A stretch of DNA of 5,730 bases from Planctomycetia bacterium (GCA_005773755.1 SXHE01000645.1:1-5730); one strand, 5' to 3'; positions 1-5,653 are shown, counted from the first letter of the stretch. Numbers and translations are program-made. The notes: a model not told the origin generated them from the letters alone.

Positions 1-489
1 CTGCGCGACCGAGGAGCGCGCGGGGTTCGGCATCGCGTCCACCCCGGCGCGGGCCAGGGCGTACACCCGCGCGTCGGACTCTTGCCGCGACCGGTACGTC
101 AGCTCGTGACACGTTCTGCACCCGAAATAGCGCCCGCATTGGTACAGCTTCCGCACCCGCCGCCCGCACCGGATGCCGTCCTTCGTCAGCGGGCAGAGGA
201 ACCACCAGCGCGCCCCGCCCAGGTGACACCGGGTCGTCACCAGCCGAACCGGGTAGTCGAGGTCGGCGTTCAGCACCGGCATCTGGTAGATCAGCCGCAA
301 CGTGCCGGCGTCGGCCCCGACCGTGAGCCGGTAGCTGACCGACGCGCCGCCCCACTGGAACGAACCGGTCCGGTTTACAGTGCCGGGCACGAGCATGTTC
401 CACTGCTTCAGCTTCGCGGTGTCGAGCGACCGACAGCCCTCCACCGTGTCTTTCTTCGAGTGCCGCTCACCGCTGCCCAGACCGCCCAT
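1..489 (-). CDS. Zinc-ribbon protein of the MGGxGSG family, 3' end cut by the window edge
   Basis: The minus strand is open from an ATG at 489 to the left edge, giving 163 residues with no stop. The protein begins MGGLGSGERHSKKDTVEG, a start I recognise from hypothetical proteins common in Planctomycetes and some Proteobacteria. A beta-rich middle follows (about 42-90, ending YPVRLVTTRCHLGGARWW). A probable zinc ribbon comes next: Cys99 and Cys108 form the first knuckle (CPLTKDGIRCGRR), Cys124 and Cys127 the second (FGCRTCHELTYRSRQES). These four cysteines could hold one zinc ion. The biochemical role is not known; nucleic-acid binding is only inferred from the ribbon. Upstream of the ATG there is a G-rich stretch but no clean GGAGG. 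Family members usually go on with a basic, charged C-terminal part, which here lies outside the window. The gene follows the 138-aa gene on the same strand after 145 bp, and a candidate promoter sits in that gap. Confidence 0.85.
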   Translation of the reverse strand, partial: MGGLGSGERHSKKDTVEGCRSLDTAKLKQWNMLVPGTVNRTGSFQWGGASVSYRLTVGADAGTLRLIYQMPVLNADLDYPVRLVTTRCHLGGARWWFLCPLTKDGIRCGRRVRKLYQCGRYFGCRTCHELTYRSRQESDARVYALARAGVDAMPNPARSSVAQ

Positions 490-512
490 GACCCACCCCC
501 GCACTCGTGCAG

Positions 513-543
513 ATTATCCGAAATCAATTGGGAATCCGGACAA
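513..543 (-). promoter_or_regulatory. Candidate sigma70-like promoter for the zinc-ribbon gene
   Basis: On the minus strand a -10-like GATAAT (518-513; five of six consensus bases) lies 23 bp before the start codon at 489. TTGTCC (543-538; four of six) stands 19 bp upstream of it as a possible -35, a longer spacing than the usual 17. A CAATTGG/CCAATTG inverted repeat (525-531 and 547-553) flanks the -35 box and could be an operator. The call is by eye only. Confidence 0.35.
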
Positions 544-596
544 CCGCCAATTGTGCCAGTCGAAACTAACTCGCGCGCCGCCATGCAGTTCCGGCC

Positions 597-632
597 GACA
601 GTGCAAACGCCACTGTCCCGCACGATAGTGCG
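597..632 (-). terminator. Two small hairpins just after the 138-aa gene, possible weak terminator
   Basis: Immediately after the stop codon at 637-635 on the minus strand come two inverted repeats. CGCAC/GTGCG (619-623 and 628-632) has a 4-nt loop. GACAGTG/CACTGTC (597-603 and 611-617) has a 7-nt loop. There is no run of T after either stem, so this is not a classical intrinsic terminator. The pair marks the end of the leftward operon at best. Confidence 0.25.
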
Positions 633-634
633 CG

Positions 635-1051
635 CTACGTGGTGTCCGTTTTTGTGCCGGCGAGCCTACGCACAACGACCACGAACTCCGCAACCGCGTA
701 CCGGAGTGCCTCAAGGTCGTGCGTCGCGTGCGCGCTGACCACCAGCGCCCCGGCATCCTTCACCAGCGGGTGCCGCCCGTCCACACCCAGTTGGACGACC
801 AGCACGTCGGCATCGGCCATCAGCTTCAGAGCAACCCGCGCGTCCCAACGCTCGTTGCCGGACAGGGCAACGGGCTGACCGGGAGCTGTAACGTCCTTCA
901 GATGCGCGACGATCGCGCCGGCGTTGGCGCGGAGCCACGCACGTTCTTCCAGGGTCAGCAGCGACGCGGACCGGACCTGGAGTGTGCCGGCCGTGGTGAG
1001 GCCCACGGCAACACCACGCGCCGCGAGCGTGTTTAAGGTGTTGGTGGTCAC
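635..1051 (-). CDS. Small protein with TubC-N-like docking domain, translationally coupled to the primase
   Basis: I place the start at the GTG at 1051, which shares four bases (GTGA) with the primase stop codon and has GGAG eight bases upstream. An ATG further upstream at 1312 would give 225 residues but would overlap the primase gene by more than 260 bp. The protein has 138 residues. Residues 4-52 (LNTLAARGVAVGL...LTLEERAWLRANAGAIVAHLKD) match the pattern I know for the TubC N-terminal docking domain: a helix, a short beta hairpin, then an LTxExRxxLRxxxxxIxxxL helix. Domains of this type mediate protein-protein docking. Residues 60-130 look like a small alpha/beta unit (ADVLVVQLGV, GALVVSAHAT, AVAEFVVVVRRL), which I do not recognise. 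Coupling to the primase suggests a stoichiometric partner, perhaps docking onto the primase or a host replication protein. That role is inference. There is no signal peptide or membrane segment. Confidence 0.75.
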   Translation of the reverse strand: MTTNTLNTLAARGVAVGLTTAGTLQVRSASLLTLEERAWLRANAGAIVAHLKDVTAPGQPVALSGNERWDARVALKLMADADVLVVQLGVDGRHPLVKDAGALVVSAHATHDLEALRYAVAEFVVVVRRLAGTKTDTT

Positions 1052-3993
1052 GGCAGGAACTCCACCACGTCTTCGGCCGAATGTTCCGCCACGACCCCCT
1101 CTCCGCTTCCCGAAACCGGGACAACCGGGACAGGTGGGACTGCGAGCGGGTTTCCCGGTGAAACCGTCCCGGTTCCGCGTCCCGGTTTTCGGTCCCCGTC
1201 GTGGAAACCGGGACGCGGAACCGGGACAGTTTCCGCTGCGTTTGCGGGCGCGTGTCCCGACTGTCCCGGTTGTCCCGGTGCCGCGACGAGAAGGGAGCGG
1301 TCGAGTACCCACACGCGCCGGCGCGACCCTTCGAGCGTCGTCGGGTAAACCGTCCGGTCGCCGTCGGTGCGCAACAGCAGCCCCGCCTCCTTCAGTCGGC
1401 GGCCGAGCGTCTGTTGCGTGACCGGGTATGCCTGCCCCTGCTCGCGGGCGAAGTCCGACAGCGCGGCATAGGTGCTCTCCGGGTCGAGGTACAGTTCGTC
1501 GTTCACCACCCAGCCGATCTTGTGGCCGCGGGCGTGGTAGACGACCGTCGTGGCATCAGTGCCAGACCGGACCTCGCGCGCCTCCCAGCCCCACACGACC
1601 GGCGACGGGAGCGCCTCCGGCACCCGGCCGTCGGACCCGGCGACGTGCCCGCGCCCGCTGCTGATGATCGCGGCGATCATCTCCGAGAACCGCGCCACCG
1701 GGTCGGTGGCCCGCTGGTGTTCCCCCTGCTGCGCCGCGACCGTCTGGAACGCGACCTCCCCGCGCCGCCAGAGTTCGTCGTGTTGCAGCCGGTCGATGAC
1801 TCGAACGTGTACCGCGAACTGCAACAGGTAGCGCAGTCCGAGCATCAGGTTGGCGACCACATCCGGCGTCCGGGCGTGTGGGAACAGACCGACGAACCGG
1901 TTGCGAAGTTCGACCCGCTCCGCGTCGAGACCGGCACGGACCTCGCCGTACCGCGGGGCGAGCCACGCGACGAACCCGGCCGTTGCCGCCGCGTACAGCC
2001 CGGCCGCCGCGTCGTGCTGGCACTCGGACAGTCGGGGCAGCGTTACGTCGCCCTTGCGAACCGAGACGACACACAGTCGGGCCGTGATCGAGTGGCCGCG
2101 GGGCACGTCCTCCCCGGTCGCCCCGATCAGTCCGCGCGGCGGTTTGGGCGGGCGGAGCGTCCCGTCGGCGCGCATCCGCTGCCGCCCCGAGTGGTTGCCC
2201 TGTGCGCGGAGCAGGCGCTCGGCGGTGCGGTGCTGGCGGTCGGCGTCGGCGCGGGAACCGACCGGGGCGAAGTCGTCCACGAGCAGCAGCGCGTCCTTGA
2301 CCACGAACGCCAACCCCTCCAGGGCATTGTCCGTCGAGGACCAGTTGCCCGGCAGCCGGCTCCGGGTCATGCCCGCGCCGAAGTGCTGCTGGGCGAGCGC
2401 GCCGAGTTCGCTCTTCTGAACCCCGGTCAGCCCGGACAGCCAGAGTGCATAGTCGGGCGTGCCCAGCACGGCGCGGTAGACGGTCGCCAGGAGCGGAAAC
2501 GCGACCGCATCGGGAACCAGCCCGGTGAGCACGCCGAGCGACGCGCGGACCGCGCGGCGGAGCGCCTCGCCTGCCGGCGGCGGTGGCAGCCGAAACCCGG
2601 CAGCCGCGCCGTCGAGGCGGACCTGCACCTGTTCGACCGCCGCACCGGGCGGGCCGATCGCGCCGTCGCCGTGCAGGTACACCCAGTGCCCACCGATCTC
2701 GCGCCAGCCGGTGTGGGTGAACACCGTGGTCGAGGTCACGTCGTCGCTCATCTCCTGGATCGCGCACCGCAGGTGGTCGCGTTTGCTGGTGCCGGCCTGG
2801 ATGACGTGCCGCGGGCCGAGCCGCTCGACCACCCAGTCGAGGGACGCGAACCGCTCCACCGGGACGCCGGCGGTTCGGGCCGGCTTGTTCAACTGCTCGA
2901 CGGAGACGGCGAACTCACGGGTCTGTTCCGCTCCGTCGTCGGTGATCGTCTCGCCCACGATCTTCGCGATGAAGTTGGCGAGCTTCGTCGTCTTGACGAC
3001 GTTCAGTTCGCCGGTGGTCTCGTCCGGCGCGAGGACACAGTGGAACGTGCAGCCGCGGCGCGCGGTGTACCCGCTCTCGGTGAACTCGGCGACGTTGGCC
3101 GGCGGCTTCTCCGGCTTCGGGACGGTCGCCGCCTCAACGAGCTTGCGCAGTTCGGCGGGACCGCGCCGCACGAGAAAATCGTCGAGGCCGTTCTTGTTAC
3201 CATCCGGTTCGGGCGGCAAGCGGACGACGCGCACCTCGGCCCCGTGGCGGCGGAGAACGCCCGCGAGTTCTCGCTCGGCGCGGGCGACATCGGGGTTCCC
3301 GCTGGCGTCGCTGTCGAAACAGATGTAAACCCGCCGGCCCTTCCACGCGACCGCCTTGAGATCGTCGTTCAGATCGAGCGGACCGACCTTCTTGCCGTTC
3401 ACTTTCTCGCGGGCCGCGACCCAGTTCCACACGCCGGGAACGGACACGCAGGCGAAGCCGTGCTGCGTGGCCGCGAGCGCCTTCTTGCACCCCTCGGTGA
3501 TGACGATGGCGACCGTCGGGTCGCCGAGCGCGGCGCGGGCACCGGTGGGAACGTACAACCGGTTCGGTCGCTGACGCGGGTTCTCGTACTTGATCTTGCC
3601 CGGCTTGTCCGCCCGCGCGCGGGGGTGGTCCGGCTTGACGGTCGCGTGGTCGAGCGGGGTGCCGCCGCGGTCGAAGTGCGGGTACACCAGCACCGGCCCC
3701 AGTTCCTTCGCGCGCCCGGTGCTCCAGTTGACGAGCTTCGCCACCGCCTTCGGGTCGGCCTCCGAGTAGACGCCGTTGGCGCGGATCGTTTCCTCGGACA
3801 GCCCGGACGCCATCAGTTCCTCGCGGTGCTTCGGCAGGAGCGGCGGCCCAACCGCGTCGGGATTGCCCGGCGCGTTTTCAGCGGCGGCACCGGCGCGTTC
3901 GTCGCGTTCGACACCGGCCGGTGCGGGATCGTCCGCCGGGTGGGGCGGGATCGGCTTGTGATCGTCGGAACCGCTCGTTAATGTGAAGTCCAT
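1048..3993 (-). CDS. Primase/helicase: Toprim-DUF3854 domain fused to a DUF927-like ATPase
   Basis: The protein has 981 residues from the ATG at 3993, which has GGAG six bases upstream. An in-frame ATG at 4263 lies inside the neighbouring gene and is rejected. Residues 1-50 are a disordered Pro/Ala/Asp-rich leader. Residues 100-290 are a Toprim-like DUF3854 domain: ITEGCKKALAA (165-175), CFDSDASGNPDVARAE (225-240) and GLDDFL (269-274) carry the expected acidic metal-binding positions. Residues 330-690 resemble the DUF927 helicase-like ATPase. They include a P-loop variant GLTGVQKSEL (521-530), a Walker B strand ALLLVDDFAP (568-577) and GATGEDVPRGHS (624-635). Residues 806-902 look like a winged helix (PVTQQTLGRRLKEAGLLL). 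The 905-965 tail is Pro/Gly-rich and encoded by the 1114-1280 repeat array. Proteins of this build prime and unwind DNA in phages, satellites and integrated plasmids. The gene follows DUF1580 by 104 bp and overlaps the next gene by four bases. Confidence 0.88.
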   Translation of the reverse strand: MDFTLTSGSDDHKPIPPHPADDPAPAGVERDERAGAAAENAPGNPDAVGPPLLPKHREELMASGLSEETIRANGVYSEADPKAVAKLVNWSTGRAKELGPVLVYPHFDRGGTPLDHATVKPDHPRARADKPGKIKYENPRQRPNRLYVPTGARAALGDPTVAIVITEGCKKALAATQHGFACVSVPGVWNWVAAREKVNGKKVGPLDLNDDLKAVAWKGRRVYICFDSDASGNPDVARAERELAGVLRRHGAEVRVVRLPPEPDGNKNGLDDFLVRRGPAELRKLVEAATVPKPEKPPANVAEFTESGYTARRGCTFHCVLAPDETTGELNVVKTTKLANFIAKIVGETITDDGAEQTREFAVSVEQLNKPARTAGVPVERFASLDWVVERLGPRHVIQAGTSKRDHLRCAIQEMSDDVTSTTVFTHTGWREIGGHWVYLHGDGAIGPPGAAVEQVQVRLDGAAAGFRLPPPPAGEALRRAVRASLGVLTGLVPDAVAFPLLATVYRAVLGTPDYALWLSGLTGVQKSELGALAQQHFGAGMTRSRLPGNWSSTDNALEGLAFVVKDALLLVDDFAPVGSRADADRQHRTAERLLRAQGNHSGRQRMRADGTLRPPKPPRGLIGATGEDVPRGHSITARLCVVSVRKGDVTLPRLSECQHDAAAGLYAAATAGFVAWLAPRYGEVRAGLDAERVELRNRFVGLFPHARTPDVVANLMLGLRYLLQFAVHVRVIDRLQHDELWRRGEVAFQTVAAQQGEHQRATDPVARFSEMIAAIISSGRGHVAGSDGRVPEALPSPVVWGWEAREVRSGTDATTVVYHARGHKIGWVVNDELYLDPESTYAALSDFAREQGQAYPVTQQTLGRRLKEAGLLLRTDGDRTVYPTTLEGSRRRVWVLDRSLLVAAPGQPGQSGHAPANAAETVPVPRPGFHDGDRKPGRGTGTVSPGNPLAVPPVPVVPVSGSGEGVVAEHSAEDVVEFLP
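1114..1280. repeat. Symmetric array of at least ten 9-mers (AACCGGGAC), iteron-like, inside the primase gene
   Basis: Exact AACCGGGAC occurs at 1114-1122, 1123-1131, 1206-1214 and 1219-1227. Its complement GTCCCGGTT occurs at 1166-1174, 1179-1187 and 1263-1271. Near copies are AGGTGGGAC (1132-1140), GTCCCGACT (1254-1262) and GTCCCGGTG (1272-1280). The order is three tandem, two inverted, two direct, three inverted, so the block is mirror-symmetric about position 1197. The inner arms 1160-1190 and 1203-1233 pair at 29 of 31 positions across a 12-bp spacer. The outer triplets 1114-1140 and 1254-1280 pair at 24 of 27. The copies encode the low-complexity primase tail (PGQPGQSGH and VPPVPVVPV). 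The arrangement suggests a DNA- or RNA-level role such as replication-origin iterons or an mRNA hairpin. Simple repeat growth in a disordered tail is the alternative. Confidence 0.9.
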
Positions 3994-4009
3994 CGGTAAC
4001 TCCAGTCGG

Positions 4010-4039
4010 CCCGGGGCGTCAGTTGTGCGGCTCCCCGGG
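4010..4039 (-). repeat. GC-rich inverted repeat in the primase 5' leader
   Basis: CCCGGGG (4010-4016) and CCCCGGG (4033-4039) form a 7-bp stem with a 16-nt loop, ending 16 bases before the primase start codon. The stem leaves the GGAG ribosome site free. It could stabilise or attenuate the leader of the primase message. The rest of the 104-bp gap (3994-4097) shows no clear promoter, so the primase is probably read from upstream of DUF1580. Confidence 0.45.
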
Positions 4040-4097
4040 TCGATTGCGTTGGTGAGGGTGTGCTTTGAAGGATGGATTGACACCGCGCCGACAGTAA

Positions 4098-4466
4098 TCA
4101 ACCCGTACCGAGGATGGAGTCGAGCCGGCGGGAGGCACGCGTCGCAGCTCTGTTGCGCTGCTTGGGTGTCGGGGGGAGGGTGTCGGGGGGAGCGCCCGAA
4201 CAGAGCGAGGCGGAGGTGAGCTTCGCGCTGAACCGGGTGATCGCTTCGAGGGACGTGCGCCACGATGTACCGAGGCGCACCGCTTCGAGTCGGACGACCT
4301 CACCGTCGGGGGTGCGGACGCCGCGCGTGATCCACCGGAAGATGGTCGACGGGTTGACCGTCGGCTTCCCCCGGTGACCGGGGAGTCGGGCTGCGAGAGC
4401 GGACAAGCTCAGCAGTTTCTCGCCGTTCAGGAGCGGCGAGACGGGGGCAGAAACGGCGTCAGGCAT
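4098..4466 (-). CDS. DUF1580 family helix-turn-helix protein
   Basis: The protein has 122 residues from the ATG at 4466, which has GGAG seven bases upstream (CGGAGTG). An in-frame ATG at 4523 lacks such a site and would read through the inverted repeat. Residues 16-80 (EKLLSLSALAARLPG...PSTIFRWITRGVR...VRLEAVRLGTSWRTSLEAITRFSAKL) match the DUF1580 pattern as I know it from Planctomycetes. This is a MerR/excisionase-like helix-turn-helix in which the segment around Pro39-Arg51 would be the recognition part, followed by a two-strand wing and a short helix. The tail 100-122 (PKQRNRAATRASRRLDSILG) is basic and helical, typical of the family. Such proteins are probably small DNA-binding regulators or excision/initiation accessories, and their position ahead of the primase fits this. 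The 17-bp inverted repeat over its own start suggests autoregulation. A 14-bp tandem duplication lies in the Pro-rich linker (about residues 92-100). Confidence 0.8.
   Translation of the reverse strand: MPDAVSAPVSPLLNGEKLLSLSALAARLPGHRGKPTVNPSTIFRWITRGVRTPDGEVVRLEAVRLGTSWRTSLEAITRFSAKLTSASLCSGAPPDTLPPTPKQRNRAATRASRRLDSILGTG
4165..4192. repeat. Perfect 14-bp tandem duplication inside the DUF1580 gene
   Basis: GGTGTCGGGGGGAG is present twice head to tail (4165-4178 and 4179-4192). The unit is not a multiple of three and contains a run of six G, so it is prone to slippage. It encodes the APPDTLPPTP linker. Loss of one copy would shift DUF1580 into the primase reading frame, which is open from here to the primase start. 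Confidence 0.9.
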
Positions 4467-4507
4467 GATTACACTCCGTTGTGAGGACGTGTGTAACCAT
4501 GCCTGAC
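4458..4507. promoter_or_regulatory. 17-bp inverted repeat covering the DUF1580 start codon
   Basis: GTCAGGCATGATTACAC (4458-4474) and GTGTAACCATGCCTGAC (4491-4507) are complementary at 16 of 17 positions with a 16-bp spacer. In the minus-strand RNA the odd pair is a G-U wobble, so the message can form an uninterrupted 17-bp stem. The start codon (4466-4464) lies within the stem, and the GGA of its ribosome site sits at the loop edge. This can be an operator, a translational switch, or both. Confidence 0.75.
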
Positions 4508-4520
4508 TGTTGATCGCGTG

Positions 4521-4540
4521 CAAAGCTCGCCAAAGCTCGT
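4521..4540. repeat. Two tandem 10-bp direct repeats
   Basis: CAAAGCTCGC (4521-4530) is followed directly by CAAAGCTCGT (4531-4540), identical at nine positions. A 10-bp period places both on the same face of the helix, as for paired protein-binding sites. They lie 55-75 bp upstream of the DUF1580 start, between it and the palindrome cluster. Confidence 0.6.
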
Positions 4541-4554
4541 TTTAGCTAGGAATG

Positions 4555-4597
4555 CCAGACTTTCCGGGTTATGTCTGGTGACAAAACCCGACATAAC
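4555..4597. promoter_or_regulatory. Interlocking inverted repeats upstream of DUF1580, candidate operator
   Basis: Three inverted repeats overlap here: CCAGAC/GTCTGG (4555-4560 and 4573-4578), CGGGTT/AACCCG (4565-4570 and 4585-4590) and GTTATGTC/GACATAAC (4568-4575 and 4590-4597). Since they share bases they cannot all form at once, which is typical of alternative structures or overlapping operator half-sites. TTGTCA on the minus strand (4584-4579) resembles a -35 box, but I found no -10 at a good distance. Confidence 0.5.
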
Positions 4598-4610
4598 TCG
4601 CGGCGAGTTA
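4594..4610. repeat. 17-bp perfect palindrome at the stop codon of the 245-aa gene
   Basis: TAACTCGCGGCGAGTTA has two 8-bp arms around a single central base. A one-base centre makes a DNA-binding dimer site more likely than an RNA hairpin. It contains the TAA stop (4610-4608) of the upstream gene and lies about 130 bp before the DUF1580 start. The adjacent GTTATGTC repeat shares its edge. Confidence 0.7.
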
Positions 4611-5345
4611 CGCGGCGGCCGACTGAGGGAGTTTTGTCCGATACCGGCGAAGCCAGCGTTGAACGGTTCCCGGCTTCACTTTGATCTTGTACTGCCGCTG
4701 ATATGCGTCACACGCTTCTTGCCACGTCATTTCCATCGACTCGGCCGTACGTTCGATCTCTGAGTACCGCTCCAACAGACCCGCCTTTGGCGGTCGCCCA
4801 CCTTTATTCTTCGGTGCTCCGACGCCGTCGTTCGTCACAACCTCTTCGGAATACACGCGGAGGGGCCACCGTCTTTGGTCGCAACCCCGGATTTGCACCT
4901 GTCTGTTGAGCGTCATGATGCGGAACGTCAACTCCTGCTTGAGGCGCTTCAACTCCTTATCGCCGGTGAAGAGGAATCCGATTCCCCGCAGGCTTGCCTC
5001 CTTCGCAGACAGCACTCCGGGCGTAGCGACTTCACGACACCAACCCGCGAACTGCACAGCCAGTGCCCGAATCGGATCGGGGGGCATTCCACTTCCGAGA
5101 GCTTCGGCTTCGCGCATTGCGCGATGAGTCGAGAGAAGCAACGCCGCGACACCCACGGCAATCTGCTTCACGACGACCAGATCTGCCCCGGTGAGAGCGT
5201 CACGCCGAGTTCGCCAGGGCCAGAGTGCGTGGAGCGCCTTTTGGCCGACCTCGTCGTCCAGCATCTGGATCGCTTTGATAGCGCCGTGCAGATGATCTAT
5301 GCACGCCGTAGCTGCCTGGTAATTCGTTATCCTGATGTGTCCCAC
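4608..5345 (-). CDS. Unrecognised protein with AT-hook-like motif and C-terminal helix-turn-helix-like segment
   Basis: I prefer the GTG at 5345, which has a strong GGAGG eight bases upstream (5358-5354), giving 245 residues. The in-frame ATG at 5402 would add 19 residues but has no ribosome site, though it remains possible. I do not recognise the family. Residues 10-110 are mostly helical (AATACIDHLHGAIKAIQMLDD; VVVKQIAVGVAALLLSTHRAMREAEALG), with no clear membrane span. Residues 125-150 are a charged helix (GDKELKRLKQELTFRIMTLNRQ). Residues 180-188 (NKGGRPPKA) resemble an AT-hook, and 205-236 (EMTWQEACDAYQRQYKIKVKPGTVQRWLRRYR) look like a helix-turn-helix. A DNA-binding repressor or replication initiator is a reasonable inference. 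Its GC is lower than the neighbours (4681-4740 has 30 of 60 G/C, against 47 of 60 at 2221-2280), suggesting a separate origin. It precedes DUF1580 by 141 bp on the same strand. Confidence 0.7.
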   Translation of the reverse strand: MGHIRITNYQAATACIDHLHGAIKAIQMLDDEVGQKALHALWPWRTRRDALTGADLVVVKQIAVGVAALLLSTHRAMREAEALGSGMPPDPIRALAVQFAGWCREVATPGVLSAKEASLRGIGFLFTGDKELKRLKQELTFRIMTLNRQVQIRGCDQRRWPLRVYSEEVVTNDGVGAPKNKGGRPPKAGLLERYSEIERTAESMEMTWQEACDAYQRQYKIKVKPGTVQRWLRRYRTKLPQSAAA

Positions 5346-5574
5346 CGGCTTCGCCTCCGTGTCTGTGGAGCGAAGGGCATTTCGGATTGACGCGGACCCC
5401 ATTCGTTGGGTACATCAGTCCCCGACACGACACCTGCCGCAAGGTGGGAAAGTGTCATGCGAGTCGGCGCGTCCGCCCGCGAAGTTGGCGCGCCGGCTCA
5501 GCCCTTCAACAATTAGTCGTTAGTACAGTCTCCCACATACCCCATTTGTACAGGCATTACAAGCCCACCCGCGG
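5346..5574. other. Gene-free stretch between the 245-aa gene and the insertion sequence
   Basis: I see no convincing gene or RNA here. It must hold the promoter of the leftward 245-aa gene, but no clear -35/-10 pair stands out. GTACAG occurs at 5523-5528 and 5548-5553, 25 bp apart, and TTGTA/TACAA (5546-5550 and 5558-5562) is a short inverted repeat; both could be binding sites. The right part (5511-5562) is relatively A/T-rich. The stretch was probably longer before the insertion sequence landed at 5575. Confidence 0.5.
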
Positions 5575-5629
5575 CAGGGCCGTTTAGTTCGTTGGTCTTG
5601 GCGGTTGGGCGAAGTTTGGGTATTGGCCT

Positions 5630-5652
5630 CCGGTCCTTTTATGGGAGACCGG
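5630..5652 (+). promoter_or_regulatory. Hairpin around the transposase ribosome site
   Basis: CCGGTC (5630-5635) pairs with GACCGG (5647-5652) across an 11-nt loop that holds most of the GGGAG ribosome site (5643-5647). The stem ends one base before the ATG. Hairpins that mask the ribosome site are known in several insertion sequences, where they limit transposase made from outside transcription. Here the function is inferred. Confidence 0.45.
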
Positions 5653-5653
5653 T

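Noticed and set aside
490..634. Search for att-like direct repeats shared by the left gap and the 5346-5574 gap
   Set aside because: I found no shared repeat longer than a few bases, so the element ends cannot be placed in this window.
82..738. A 218-codon plus-strand frame at the left end
   Set aside because: It is antisense to the zinc-ribbon gene, Pro/Arg-rich and runs across the intergenic gap; no ribosome site or domain.
1114..1280. CRISPR array or REP element as the explanation of the 9-mer repeats
   Set aside because: The units are 9 bp, partly back to back, in both orientations and within an open reading frame, with no unique spacers of CRISPR size. A REP-like origin is not excluded but REP elements are normally intergenic.
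1052..1312. N-terminal extension of the 138-aa protein to an ATG at 1312
   Set aside because: It would overlap the primase gene by more than 260 bp and encode repeat-derived low complexity. The GTG at 1051 has a ribosome site and a standard 4-bp overlap.
1201..3981. A 926-codon open frame on the plus strand opposite the primase
   Set aside because: It is antisense to recognised Toprim and ATPase motifs, is very Arg/Ala/Gly-rich and has no domain pattern. Long antisense frames are normal in high-GC genes.
3994..4263. N-terminal extension of the primase to an ATG at 4263
   Set aside because: It lies within the DUF1580 gene and its leader. The ATG at 3993 has GGAG at proper spacing.
4875..5390. 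A 171-codon plus-strand frame opposite the 245-aa gene
   Set aside because: The minus-strand frame is longer, has a strong GGAGG and a DNA-binding-like C-terminus; this frame shows neither.
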